DNA of 64,000 bases from Chlorocebus sabaeus (Eukaryota > Chordata > Mammalia > Primates > Cercopithecidae), in NCBI RefSeq assembly GCF_047675955.1, contig NC_132915.1, positions 45,738,526 through 45,802,525 on the forward strand, in the 5' to 3' direction. This document shows positions 50,001 to 61,619 of the stretch, piece after piece. The notes beneath the pieces were generated by a model. That model saw only the letters and a list, made by a program, of their open reading frames with translations, did not search any database and was not told the origin of the DNA. The first letter of the stretch is position 1, and the number at the start of each line of letters is the position of its first letter. A program made the translations under genes and the position numbers.

Positions 50001-51214
50001 AGTTTAGGCCATTGCTGCATCACAGTGACCACATCTGCTCTGATAAAATTTACAGGGAAAATTAGCACAAAATGAGCATCTTTAAATAATAATTTAAAAA
50101 AGACAGACTGCATCAACTGCAGATAATTTAGAAGAATTTGTTTTTAATCTGAAATCTATGATTCTGCAGATTATCAGGTAAATAAATGTTTGTATGAGAA
50201 CAGGAAGAAACATCTGGCTTCCTGAGATGACTGCCATTTATTGAGTATCTTAAAACATTTTCGAATGTAAAATATTACACCAAGGTGGCTGATAACTGGC
50301 AAGCATAAGTAACAGGGCCACACCAATCAGAAGGATAGCTTTCAACTCTCAATTAATTGGGCGTGCAGAAAGCTTGCATCAAATCGCCTTATGACAGCCA
50401 CGGGTTTGTACAGAGAGGCTCGTAACACTGATGATAAAGCTGTTTGGTAGAAACATGCATGTACACCATACAGTACCTCTTGGTGCACTTACTGAACAGG
50501 TTGGAAGAAACAGCTGCAGCAAAAGGAAAGGGAAACATGAAAGCCAGAAATTGACAGGCCTCGCCCAGGGAGTCTAAGCACAACCCCTTGGGTTCTGATC
50601 CCCAGAGAGTAATCTCAGTGTCTGTTCTGCATGAAAGCAATGCAACTTCACCTGAGCAGGTGCTGCAGGCAAAAAAAAGAAGCGCCATACTCTTTTCTTT
50701 TAGTCTTTGCAGTTAAGGGGACTGAGATGCCAGTTAAGACAGACATCACTGTGACAGCCAATAAAGGGTTAAAATCTTTCCTGATTTATTTAACTATCTA
50801 GGCTATCTATGGATATAAGGCTGAGGAAAGTGAATTTCCAAATCATTAACTTTCTTTATCTTTTAAGGCTGGATTTCGTTGCCTTTTTACCTTTGCTAAT
50901 GATATATCTATTTCGCAGCCTGGGGAAAATAAGGTGTGTTTAGGGGACACAATTAACAGCGATAAACTCATGCTGTCACCTCAAAGAAGGTAAGCACCAA
51001 CGGGATTTTACTGAGTTGGTGAAATCAGTGCTGGTTACAGAAAGGGGAGCAATCCTGGAAGGATCAATATACATGCCAAAAGGTACCTGGGTATAAGTTA
51101 ACAGATGAAGATAGCCATTAAGAAAACAGCAGGATTTCCCTACCCACTTTAATCCACTTTCTACACACTTTCATCAAATTTCAAAAAAACGAGGTTGGGA
51201 ATATTTCATTCCCC

Positions 51215-51560
51215 TTCTTAGCAAACCTTTCCTGGCTCCCTATTGCACACAGATTAAATAATAAATCCTCTTACCTGGCATCTGAAGTCCCCTCAATGTA
51301 GACTCAACCTACATTTTCAACATTATCTCCTGCCAAGACCTCTGAAGCTCCAGCTACAAAGACCTACTTGCCATAAATGATCCTGAACACTGCAAAATCT
51401 CACCTACTTCTGCACCCCTCTGCCTTTCTGGAATGTCCATTTTCATACTTCAAAGCCCACTGAAATTAACCTCTCCATGAAATGTTTCCTATCCTACCTT
51501 TTTCCTTCCACCTTCCCACTTCCATTAAGAATGACCTGCCCCTTTTGTGATCTGCTTGTA
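51215..51560 (-). mobile_element. LINE-2 fragment, reverse
   Basis: Shows CCTGGCTCCCTATTGCACAC, ATAATAAATCCTCTTACCTG, GCCTTTCTGGAATG and TTCAAAGCCC in the reverse L2 order. Confidence 0.75.
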
Positions 51561-51689
51561 TTTCAGTGATCTGCTTATATTTCTCTGTAAGTAGGTCTCT
51601 TTATTTCAGGTTTATTGTCCTTGATATCCCCACTGCCAAGAAGAGTCAATGTTCATGGAGTTTATAAATGGTATGAATGTAGGAGTTGG

Positions 51690-51830
51690 GAGGCAGCTTA
51701 GAAATCATCTAGAGCTATGTTTTGTCTTTACATAGGAGGAAATTAACAAGTAAGTATCTTGCTCAAGATCAGGAGGCTAAAGTGTAAGTAGCTGACTTGG
51801 GACAAGAATCTAGCTGGCCTGACCTGGTCA
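51690..51830 (+). mobile_element. MIR fragment
   Basis: ATAGGAGGAAATTAACAAGT and CTTGCTCAAGATCAGGAGGC match the MIR core with decay. Confidence 0.5.
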
Positions 51831-52208
51831 AGTGCTTTTCCTAAAATGTAAACTAGTTCCCCAATGGTGCAGGGTGGCAGCATCATTACTAGTGTGCTGG
51901 GGTGGAGAATAAGCTAAGAATGACAGTTTTAGCAAAATGCATATATTTTAAAATTTAATCTTCGTTGTTTTTTACCCTGCAAGTACCGGTAAGTTACCTA
52001 TTATTCTTAGAAAATGCTTTTGGGAATGAGATTACCTTTATGTGGTACATTTTCTTGATCAAAGGTAAATCCCAGTGTACAAAAAATTAGCAAACGCAAC
52101 ACTCTCTCTCATACAGTTGGCAGTTCTATAAAGGCCCATGGAGTGAATAAATGAGTTAAATGAGCCAGCTTAATATTAGACACAGAAATAATGAATCATT
52201 ACAATTAT

Positions 52209-52505
52209 TATTATTATTATTTAGACAGAGTCTCGCTCTGTTGCCAGGCTGGAATGCAGTGGCGCGATCTTGACTCACTGCAACATCTGCCTCCCAGGTT
52301 CACACAATTCTCCTGCCTCAGCCTCCCAAGTAGCTGGGATTATAGGCGCCCACCACCATGCCTGGCTAATTTTTGTATATTCAGTAGAGACCAGGTTTCA
52401 CTATGTTGACCAGGCTAGTCTTGAACTTCTGACGGCAGGTGATCCACCCGCCTTCGCCTCCCAAAATGCTGGGATCACAGGCATGAGCTACCTGCCTGGC
52501 CGTAC
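52209..52505 (-). mobile_element. AluS-like element, reverse, with target-site duplication
   Basis: Full-length reverse Alu beginning with a short ATT-rich tail. It is flanked by exact 12-bp repeats CATTACAATTAT at 52197-52208 and 52506-52517. Confidence 0.95.
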
Positions 52506-52934
52506 CATTACAATTATAAATGCGTGTGGGCACATAATTTCTTCCTTCATGTTATCTTCTGCAAATAACTTTTTATATTTATTAATTCCTGAAGTATCTT
52601 CTGGTCTTCCCCTCCTTGCAATTTCTAATTTCTGTCCTGCATCTGTTCAATCTATTTTATAAGGAAAACTTCAACTCTAAGGATGTTTTTAGGGATCTGG
52701 CCTACAGATCAATGTAATCAGTTGCTCAAAAAGAACTATCTGAATTCTGAAAACAGAACAAAACTAAATCCAAACCTAGAACACATAAAGGCACAGAGGT
52801 CTGTTTTTAACTAAAATGCTATTTTCAGGCTAACAGATGGCTTTAAACAATACAGTCTGTGCCTTGGTCTACTCACATATGAAAGGGGATTAAAAGTAAC
52901 TACCTGCTAGAGCAAAGAAAATGAAAGAAAAATA

Positions 52935-53150
52935 CTAGTACCTACACATTGCTGAGTCCTGACAATGAGCCGAGTAGGATGCTGGTAATATATACATATT
53001 ATGTTCATCTATACCCAAATCAGCCCTGAGATACTATTATCAAACCCACTTTACAGATGGGAAAACTGAGGTGCGCCAAAGTTGTTTAAGATCATAAAGT
53101 GAGTAATGTTTGAAGCTAGGATTCAAACAAGCAGTCTGAGTCGAGCACTC
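52935..53150 (+). mobile_element. MIR SINE
   Basis: CCACTTTACAGATGGGAAAA followed by CTGAGGTGCGCC and AGCTAGGATTCAAAC, a clear MIR core and 3' order. Confidence 0.8.
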
Positions 53151-53319
53151 TTTTCACAGAAAGCACTCCTGCCTGCTCACACGCATCCAAACCCCATCAG
53201 TGTCCTCTACTGCTTTCTCTATTTCCCACTATTTTTCTGAAATCCAGGCCCGAAGAGGTGAGAGAGTTTTATATGCCTGTCTCTTTATACCTGTTCTCCC
53301 AAGCTTAGTAATGGCTCAC

Positions 53320-53960
53320 ATTACATCCTAACTGGATTATTTTGATAGGTGCTCATTGTTCCCATTCACCCCTTTCATCCCACTCACACTCTGACTACCT
53401 TCTGGTGTCAAGGTGCTCTTTCTGAAGTGCACCTCTGACCACGTTACAACTCCTCCCTTTAAAATATACCTTGGCCAGGCCCAGGGATCATGCCTGTAAG
53501 TTCCAGCAACTTCCATACTCAGCTGAGGCAAGAGAATTGCTTGAACCCCAGAGGCAGAGGTTGCAGTGAGCTGAGATCATGCCACTTGCCCGGGTGACAG
53601 AGTGAGAGTCTGTCTCAAACAAAACAAAACAAAACAAACCCAAACAAAACAAACAAACCCTCAGTGGACCCCTTTGCTAAATGATTTAAGCATAAATTCT
53701 TTAATGCTGTCATTTGAGAGCTGTCCCAATCTACCTTGCATGTCTTAGTTCTCACATACACACTGACACGGTACCAGTACTAGAGAACTTTGCTTTCAGT
53801 GAACACACCATATACTCCCACCACCACCGTTTTGCTTATGCTACCTCTTCTACTTGGAATTCTGTCATCGATCTGCTGGGCAAGCATTTGTGGCCCACCT
53901 ATCAAATGTTCTCTCTCTCTCTTGAATTCTGTGATCTGTTCAGAAGTCCCATTCTGCTTT
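53320..53960 (-). mobile_element. LINE-2 fragment, reverse, split by an Alu
   Basis: Flanks of the Alu at 53473-53658 both read as reverse L2-like text (CTTTCTGAAGTGCACCTCTG; CTTTAATGCTGTCATTTGAG; CTACTTGGAATTCTG). Confidence 0.5.
53473..53658 (+). mobile_element. Alu with large internal deletion
   Basis: Begins GGCCAGGCCCAGGGATCATG, then drops directly into the right-arm GCTGAGGCAAGAGAATTGCT, and ends with a (CAAAA)n tail. Only about half an Alu remains. Confidence 0.85.
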
Positions 53961-54127
53961 TTTTGTGTATTTTTTATTATATTCTATTTTATATCTATGT
54001 GCCACATGTAATCTCAGATAATCCCTTACAGTATAACCAGCTGAGTACAGGGGCTCCAAAACACCCATCTTTCTACCCCTAGAGCAGAGCTTGGATGGTA
54101 CTAAAATCATCACATTTATAATACAGT

Positions 54128-54416
54128 TATTAATATTTTTTTAATTTTAGGAGAGATAGGGTCTCACTCTGTTGCCCAGACTGGAGTGCAGTGGTATGGT
54201 CATAGCTCACTTCAGCCTCTGACTCCTTGGCTCAAGTGATCCTCTCGCCTCAGCCTCTCAAGTAGCTAGGACTACAGGCATGTGCCACCATGCCCAGCTA
54301 ATTTTTTATTTTAGTTTTATAGTGATGGGATCTCCTTATGTTGCCCAGGCTGGTCTTGAACTCCTGAGTTCAAGTCTCCCAAAGTGCTGGGAGTATAGGT
54401 GTGAGCCACACAACAC
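54128..54416 (-). mobile_element. AluJ-like element, reverse
   Basis: GGTCTCACTCTGTTGCCCAG, ACTACAGGCATGTGCCACCA and CCTCAGCCTCTCAAG; several old-subfamily differences. Confidence 0.9.
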
Positions 54417-55327
54417 ACTTTCTATGAATTATGCTGTTCTTATAACTAATTTGTTTCTGTTGAAAACTAACCACTTGTTACTTCTGTAAACTCAACTACC
54501 TTCTTTAGCAACATCCTTACTAAAAAATAAAACAAACAAAAACAGCCAGTGTGAGCCTAAAACCTAAGTTTTCCAATGTCTGATTACGCAGTCACATTTG
54601 CAAATGCAGATATCCAGAAATTTTATATAATATACTCAGAAATAAAAATATGAGTATTTTCTAATACAAGTAAATATTCACTTTTCTGAAAATATTTTAA
54701 GAACTTGGTAGGGCCTGTGCTTCTTAGTTCATTTGTTACAGAATTGTTTATACTTTTAAGGGCAAAAACTTAAATTTCCTCAAATGTAAAAATAAATGGC
54801 TATAGAGAAAAAGAGTGGCTATCTTAGAAAAACAAGTTGGAAGGAAAAAGAAATGCAGGGACTAGAGACTAAGTATGAGAAAGGGAGCCCCAAGTACAAA
54901 TGTGGGATATGAACATACATTTAAAAGCTGATAGACTAGAGGCAATTTCCAATAGTGGGCAAAAACTGAATTGCCCAATGGTGAAACTGAATATTAGCAC
55001 ATTTAAAATACTTTAACCAAAACAATATGCAGTTGAGTCCTGGCCAGAGTTTGAGATATATTAGCATCTGCAGGTGGGGCAGAGGGAGAAGTGGTAGAGA
55101 GCATCTTTTACAGAAGACTTGGTAAGACTAAAATGGCTAAGAGAAAATAAACACACAGGCAAATGAAAGGAAAGACTAGTTAATTTTGAATATATCAATT
55201 TAATTTTTAATATGGAGCTCTGCTTTGTTACCAAAAAGAAAATACACAGAATGGGGGAGGAGCGGAAAGCATAGAAATAAAACAATGTTAGTGAATGGAT
55301 ATGAAATGTATTTTAAAAGAAATATTG
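54417..55327 (-). other. Upstream intron, unique
   Basis: AT-rich unique sequence, nothing recognised. Confidence 0.5.
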
Positions 55328-55626
55328 GCCAGGTGTGATGTTTCATGCCTGTAATCTCAGCACTTTGGGAGGCTGAGGCAGGTGGATCACCTGAGGTCAG
55401 GAGTTTAAGACCAGCCTGGCCAACATGGTGAAACCTTGTCTCTACTAATAATACAAAAAAATTAGCAGGGCATGGTGGCACATGCCTGTAATCTCAGCTA
55501 CTCAGGAGACTGAGGCAGGAGAATTGCTTGAACCCAGGAGATAGAGGTTGCAGTGAGCCAATATTGCACCATTGTACTACAGCCTGGGCGACGAGCAAAA
55601 CTCTGTCTCAAAAGGAAAAAAAAAAA
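55328..55626 (+). mobile_element. AluS-like element
   Basis: Full-length plus-strand Alu with GGAGGCTGAGGCAGGTGGAT, TTGCAGTGAGCCAATATTGC and an A-rich tail containing GG. Confidence 0.93.
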
Positions 55627-56387
55627 TTGTACAAGGACCTTCAGGAAATCTAAGTTATAAAATATAAATGGCTTTCACTTATTTTACTTTTCACACCTAT
55701 TAGCATTTGCTATTTCCGAATAATTCGTATTATAGCCAAATCTGTGGCTATGATGGTTCCATGAAATAAAAAAGCTTGTCTTGAAAATGTACTAACTTTT
55801 ATAATTAGTGAATTGCTTCTCTCTGTGAACTACAATGCAATAAAAGAGCTCAAGCCACTGCTTAGGATCAACAGGTAGCTGATTTTCTAAATCAACAGGA
55901 GGATTTTGTTCTTTACTCAACATATCTATTAGAGGAAGAAAAGGTACTATTAAATAACAACCACCCATCAAGGACTTAATGTCAGTTTAACATGAAATTA
56001 AGGTCAAAATTTCACTAATGAAAAGAAGGTGGAAAACATTTCATTTTTTACTTGTAATTTACCTATCAAGTCAGGAGGCAACGTTTTTGTCATCTAATCT
56101 TCCTTTCAGCATCTGTTTTTATGGAGTCTGAAACAGACATTGCCTATAAATTCACATGTTCTATTTGCTCTATGTTCAATTTTCTTTGGAGTAAGGCATG
56201 AAGGTTATCCTACTGGATCAAAAAGGCAAAGTGTATGTGAGGTGAACACTTGCAGACAAAATCTGAGTCCTACCAGGCCGAGAGCAGCAGGTAAAGTCCC
56301 TGGTGGCCAGCAGCCACTCCTGCATCCCATCTCTGTCCTGTGCTCTCTCCCCAAATGCTCTGGCGGATGTTATTTCCTAGCAGCACT

Positions 56388-56646
56388 TCTTTTTTTTTTT
56401 TTTTAATTTATTTATTATTATTATTATACTTTAAGTTCTAGGGTACATGTGCATAACGTGCAGGTTTGTTACATACGTATACTTGTGCCATGTTGCTGTG
56501 CTGCACCCATCAACTCGTCAGCACCCATCAACTCGTCATTTACATCAGGTATAACTCCCAGTGCAATCCCTCCCCCCTCCCTCCTCCCCATGATAGGCCC
56601 CGGTGTGTGATGTTCCCCTTCCCGAGTCCAAGTGATCTCATTGTTC
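56388..56646 (-). mobile_element. L1PA-type LINE-1 3' end, reverse, 5'-truncated
   Basis: T run then TATACTTTAAGTTCTAGGGT and CGGTGTGTGATGTTCCCC, the primate L1PA 3' UTR in reverse. Ends about 260 bp in. Carries a tandem 18-bp duplication (56503-56520 and 56521-56538). No intact reading frame. Confidence 0.93.
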
Positions 56647-56979
56647 TGCTCCTTCTTGTCCTGATAAGGAAGCAAGTAAAGAGTCCCTGCAAATGGAGGC
56701 AGATATGAAAAACTCTAGCAAATTTTCTGTTGGTATAGTAGGGAAAGTCATATTCTAGATAAATACCCAAGAAGTGGGACAGTGGTGGAATATTATTTAA
56801 AAAAAAATCAAAAAATTTAACTCTAATTTCAGGTAATTTAAATTTGTTAACTCCTAAAGACTTTCCATATGAAAGTCAACTGTCACTTCTTTATCAATAA
56901 GAAGAATTCTAGTTAGTACTGGTTTCTGATTATTACAATAGTAGAAAGCAGGGAAAATGTGTGCATATTATGTGGTGGG

Positions 56980-57001
56980 GAGAGAGAGAGAGAGAGAGAG
57001 A
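56980..57001. repeat. (GA)n short tract
   Basis: Ten to eleven GA units. Confidence 0.85.
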
Positions 57002-57269
57002 CAGAACGAACATTGTGTTACGTCTCTCTCCTTTATCTCTCAGTTCTAGTGGTAGAAGAGAACAATAAATGAATTTGCAATAATATATAAATATGCAAGA
57101 AGTGCCTACCTGATTATATTTCAAACATGTTCACTGACTAAACTCAATGACAAAATGAAGTAGTCCTTAGGAAGAAGATCATATGGAACGAGGGGTGTCA
57201 ATAGAAAAAATTTTCAGGCACACTTTCTGAATTTCTGACTTTTCTCCTCATATGGAATCTTATGTAGGT

Positions 57270-57800
57270 TAGTTTTAACTACTGTGTTGGGGCTCCAGGT
57301 CCCTAAAATTAGTCCCAGGATCGCAAGACTCACAGGACTCAGCATGTGGTCATACGCACAGCTAAGACTCACTACAGTGATAGGATACAAAGCAACATCA
57401 GCACAGGGCAACATGCATGGAGCACACTCCAGGGGAAACCAAGTGCACCCTTCAGTGGTGCTCCCAGAGGAGTTGCATTGGATCCACGTAATTCCTCCAG
57501 CATTAAATTGTGACAACAGGTGTGAGGTGCTGTCTACAAGGGAAGCTCATTTGCAGCTCAGCGCCCACAGTTTTTGTGGGAGTGGTCATGTAGGCATGCT
57601 TTGCCTAGCATGGACCGAAATTCTAGATTTCCAGAAGGAAAGCGCATTTTCAGCATAAAGCATATTATTTACAGTGTAGGAGCAATGAGCCACTCTTTCA
57701 TCAGGTGAGGAAATGGTGGGAATACGCCCAAAATCCAAGTTCCTAGATGCCAGCCAAGGGCCAACCTGGCAAGTAGGCCTCTCTAAAGAGGGCAGTCTCA
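57270..57800. mobile_element. LTR-like interspersed repeat, class not resolved
   Basis: Text style (GGGGCTCCAGGTCCCTAAAA, CCAGCCAAGGGCCAACCTGG, TCAGCATAAAGCATATT) suggests an old LTR, but I could not place it in a family. Confidence 0.3.
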
Positions 57801-58704
57801 CGCCTGCTCACCCTTTTTTCCACACCTTCCCATTGCTGTATCAGAGGTACTAGTGTTTCAGATCTGCATCCCCACTGCCATCCAACATAAAGAGAGATTC
57901 TGTAATGGTGGCTCTAGGTGGCCTTAAGCTCAGCTCTGTTGCTCAATTCAGGAATGGGTGGGTAGGTGGGAGAAAGAGGTAGAATATCTGTCTTTATTTG
58001 AGCATAGAGAGCTGTGATTTATTAGTGCCCTCTACAGTGTCCAGTTAGGTTGAATTAAAAAAAAAAATAACATTACTGAAAACGTAGTCTGTCCTAAGGG
58101 GGAAAAACCCTACCATGATAAACTGTGCAATAACAGATACATGAGATTAAGGTTCATGGAAGCCAAGGGACTATGCTAGCTTCATTTCCTTTAGAGAGCA
58201 GCCATTAAATTAGTATTTAATATATCAAAAGTTATTTATTGGAAGATGCAACTAATCATTTCCCAAAAGAGGCCTCTGGTCCAGTAGAGGCTGGAAAAGC
58301 AGTTTTTGTGGTCCTTTTCAACATTTACTTCTAGAATTTACTTCTAATAACAAAAATCAATATTGAGATGTTAACAAATCACTTGGTTTTGATTTTATAT
58401 TCAAATAGGGTAGAAAATCTTCATTGTTGTCTGAAACCGGGTTGTCAATTCGTGGCCTACAAATATGACATATCCTACTTATTTATAGCAATCTGCTAGA
58501 ATCATGAGATAATTTAGGAAGAGGAAAAAATGTAGATGGCATTTTTAAAAAACAATCCGCCAACTACATGTAGAAGTGTACAAAAAACATTTCCTAAAGC
58601 CCTATGGCAAGGAAGACACTGACCTTCAGACTTACTAACGGGCTATCACAAATATGTATTACAGAGAGGGAGGTGTGATATACATTTGGCTCCAGTGAAA
58701 AGTA

Positions 58705-58800
58705 ATAACTACTGTTTGCTGAGCACTCACTATGTGCCGGGCCCCAAGGGAACAAGCACTTCATATGCATTTACCCCACTTAATTACTCCATCGATGACT
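58705..58800 (+). mobile_element. MIR-like fragment
   Basis: TGCTGAGCACTCACTATGTG followed by CCGGGCCC is the MIR core. Confidence 0.6.
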
Positions 58801-59740
58801 CAGTGCACACATGAAGCCCTGAAACTACATTTCAGCTTAAGTCCAGCGTGAGGAGAGAACAATGAGCAAATACATGCACTGTCCTTCTGTTTAGTTTCCT
58901 GGTTTTAATAAGAGCACCCCTGTTGAGGAGGGATATGGCAAAAGAAAACACATTCTTTCCCCTTCACAAGGGTGAGGCAAGTACAGAAACCCTACAGTCT
59001 CTTGAGAATAACACCACTAATCAAGAAGAAATCCTTATTTAAGGGGGAAAAAAAAACAATTATAGACTTAAATAGAAGCCAAAATATACCCATATATATG
59101 CATTTCCTCTCCCTTACGATGAGTCAGAATTCAGTGTCATGAATCGGCCTGTGTCCTAGCATGCGTTTTAACGTGTGCAATCATGTTCTCCTATAGCATG
59201 ACCTTCCTCCATCTCTGCAAAAGAGTTTCATGCTCACATATAGCTAGAGAAGAAACAAGAAATACAACTGAGGGTGTGCTTTATAAACAGCATTCAGGGA
59301 GTTTCCAGGCTTTTGTAAGTAATGCTCTTAGGTCACAGGTGTTGCATTTGTTTTCTGTGTCTTTAGGGTAAAGCTCTCTGCAAAGGATTTTACTGAGGGT
59401 AGGGGGTGGGATTCGAAGGCTCTGGGCAAAATGAAACATGGTGGTCTTTGATCACTCCAAGCCAACTTGGAAGAACACACCTATTTGTAAAAGTCCCTGA
59501 TCCAAGAATATTACATTTCTCCACAGAAACACAAGCAATGCACGGCAGGAGAATGGGGACTCAGGACTTGGGCCCGAGGCACCCACACACATAGCAACAA
59601 AGAAAACAGCATGCAAACAGCAGCTGCACTGCCATACAGTGAAGACAGAGGCTGGTTTTTAGATCTAACATTGGAGAGAAAAAAGACATCCCAATTAATC
59701 ACAAGTTAGTCAAGTGGAAAGTTGGGGCTTATGCACCTTA

Positions 59741-59771
59741 TCAACAACAACAACAAAAACAACAACAACAA
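59741..59771. repeat. (CAA)n simple repeat
   Basis: Runs of CAACAACAACAA interrupted by one AAAA. Confidence 0.85.
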
Positions 59772-60303
59772 AATCATAGAAAATGCATATATTTTGGCAT
59801 ATATTTTTCATGTATATAAACCACGGATTGCACAGACTTCCTATGGCCACAGCTGCCAGCTACATTATCCCTTTCTGAAAGGGCTTTGAGAAAGAAAATG
59901 AAAGGGGGAAAAATATTTCCATCTTATTACCTAGAGAGGGAGAGTGCACGTGCAAGTGAGCAGACTGTTGTCAGGTAATTTTTCGTTTGGCTTAAAGACT
60001 ATTTTAATATAGATTTCTGGTAAATTTTAAGTCATCTAATACATATTTTATTAAAGTTGATAACAATTATCAAAGTACCAACTTTAAGTTATAATATAGA
60101 GAAGTCATAATTTAAAAGGCAGCAAGGTAACAAGAGCAATAGTACATCGTTGAAAGGAAATTCAGTAAAAGATCACTGTTATTACAAAGCATTGACCATC
60201 AGGAAAAAAGGATTAAACTCTGGTTCTAACAACCCTCAAATTCTCCCGTCTTGGAAATAAGTGGAGGTAAAACGGAATAGAAAAAAAAATCAAAATAAAA
60301 TAA

Positions 60304-60606
60304 GGCTGGGCACAGTGGCTCACACCTGTAATCCTAACACTTCGGGAGGCCAAGGCAGGTGGATTGTTTGAGGCCAGGAGTTCAAGACCAGCCTGGCCAA
60401 CATGGTGAAACCCATCTCTACTAAAAATACAAAAATTAGCCAGGTGTGATGGTGCAAGCCTGTAATCCCAGTTACAAGAATCACCTGTACTTGGGAGGCA
60501 AAGGTTGCAGTGAGCCGAGATCATGCCCACTTGCACTCTAGCCTGTGCAACAGGGTGAGATTCTATCAAAAAAAAAAAAAAAAAAACAAACCAAAACAAA
60601 ACAAAA
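60304..60606 (+). mobile_element. Alu (AluS-like) with small deletion and A-rich tail
   Basis: GGCTGGGCACAGTGGCTCAC start, GCCTGGCCAACATGGTGAAA. The right arm is shortened between CCAGTTAC and TTGGGAGG, where a rearranged TACTTGGGAGG follows. Tail of A then (CAAAA)n. Confidence 0.9.
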
Positions 60607-60689
60607 TGTAATCCTATATTATACAAGGCGTGGACTCACAAAGTGGTGCTTCAACACCAAGTCTTTTACTTACTATGATCTGCACTGAC

Positions 60690-60845
60690 TACCCTGAGCC
60701 TCAGTTTCCCAGGTGTAAAACAAGATGAGAAATCCTTGATTTTTAGGGTTATTATGAGGATTGAATTAAAGGACACAGCAGTACTCGTGAAAGGCCTCAC
60801 GGAATTCTAGGCATATGGCAGGCACTCCATAAATGGCTGTTCATA
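60690..60845 (-). mobile_element. MIR SINE, reverse
   Basis: GAGCCTCAGTTTCCCAGGTG, GGTTATTATGAGGATTGAAT and ATGGCAGGCACTCCATAAAT follow the reverse MIR consensus. Confidence 0.8.
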
Positions 60846-61222
60846 TAGATAGTAGATACCTGTGGCCTTAGCATAAACCCAAGGATTAACTGAAATCTTG
60901 ATCCTACATCTAGAAATATGACTGTACAACTTGATCTACCAAGACGGCAGATAAGATAATATACAGTAAGTACCATAATAAACTTTTAAGGATAACTTTT
61001 TAAAATTACATCAATACTCATTTTTAATTACTAGAAAAAACTATACTTTGATCAGTTAAGGCTCTCTTGGTTATAGGTAAAACATGCAGGGATAAGATTC
61101 TTTATCATAAATAACAGAATGAATTTTCTGAACATTTTACATGTGAATGCCGCTCACTCGAATCAATAAGCCTTTGTTTAAAATGATCATTTTATATCCC
61201 TCGGTTGATCTGTTTGTTGAGG

Positions 61223-61223
<1 letters not shown>

Positions 61224-61266
<43 letters not shown>
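61224..61266. repeat. (TG)21 microsatellite
   Basis: 43 nt uninterrupted; candidate Z-DNA former and likely polymorphic. Confidence 0.97.
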
Positions 61267-61270
<4 letters not shown>

Positions 61271-61590
61271 ACAAGAATATGCACGTGTGGAGAAACCAGG
61301 CGCTTCCATGTTTTTAATTAAAGTATGGCAGGAATCTGTTTGTGCTTCTCCAGAAGAACAAGTACAGAACTTCCTTCACAGAACAGAGAAGCCACTTGAA
61401 TAAGGATTTATGCTGCGATTAGAGCCAAATATCTTTAAAATGAAGCAATCGCATAGGTTATTTTGTAAATATTTTATTAATCCTCTAAGAGCTTCCTAAG
61501 TGAGGCCTCACAGATACTTAGAATCTTAATCTGCTATGAATAAACGTTTCAATCCAGTGCCTGCATTCCAATGATCCAGGACTACGTGGT

Positions 61591-61619
61591 GGGGGAGTGG
61601 GGGGTAGGGGGTGGGGGGG
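61591..61619 (+). repeat. G-run cluster with G-quadruplex pattern
   Basis: Four G runs of 5, 6, 5 and 7 separated by 3-, 2- and 1-nt loops. Confidence 0.9.

Larger units (their letters stand above)
57801..60303 (-). other. Upstream intron, mostly unique
   Basis: Unique sequence, with a MIR-like fragment at 58705-58800 and an ACA-rich run at 59741-59771. No gene recognised. Confidence 0.5.

Noticed and set aside
52191..52662. Plus-strand frames of 72 and 130 codons
   Set aside because: Alu-derived reading frames, not genes.
60213..60626. 137-codon minus-strand frame
   Set aside because: Runs through a reverse-read Alu, giving typical Alu-derived peptide text.
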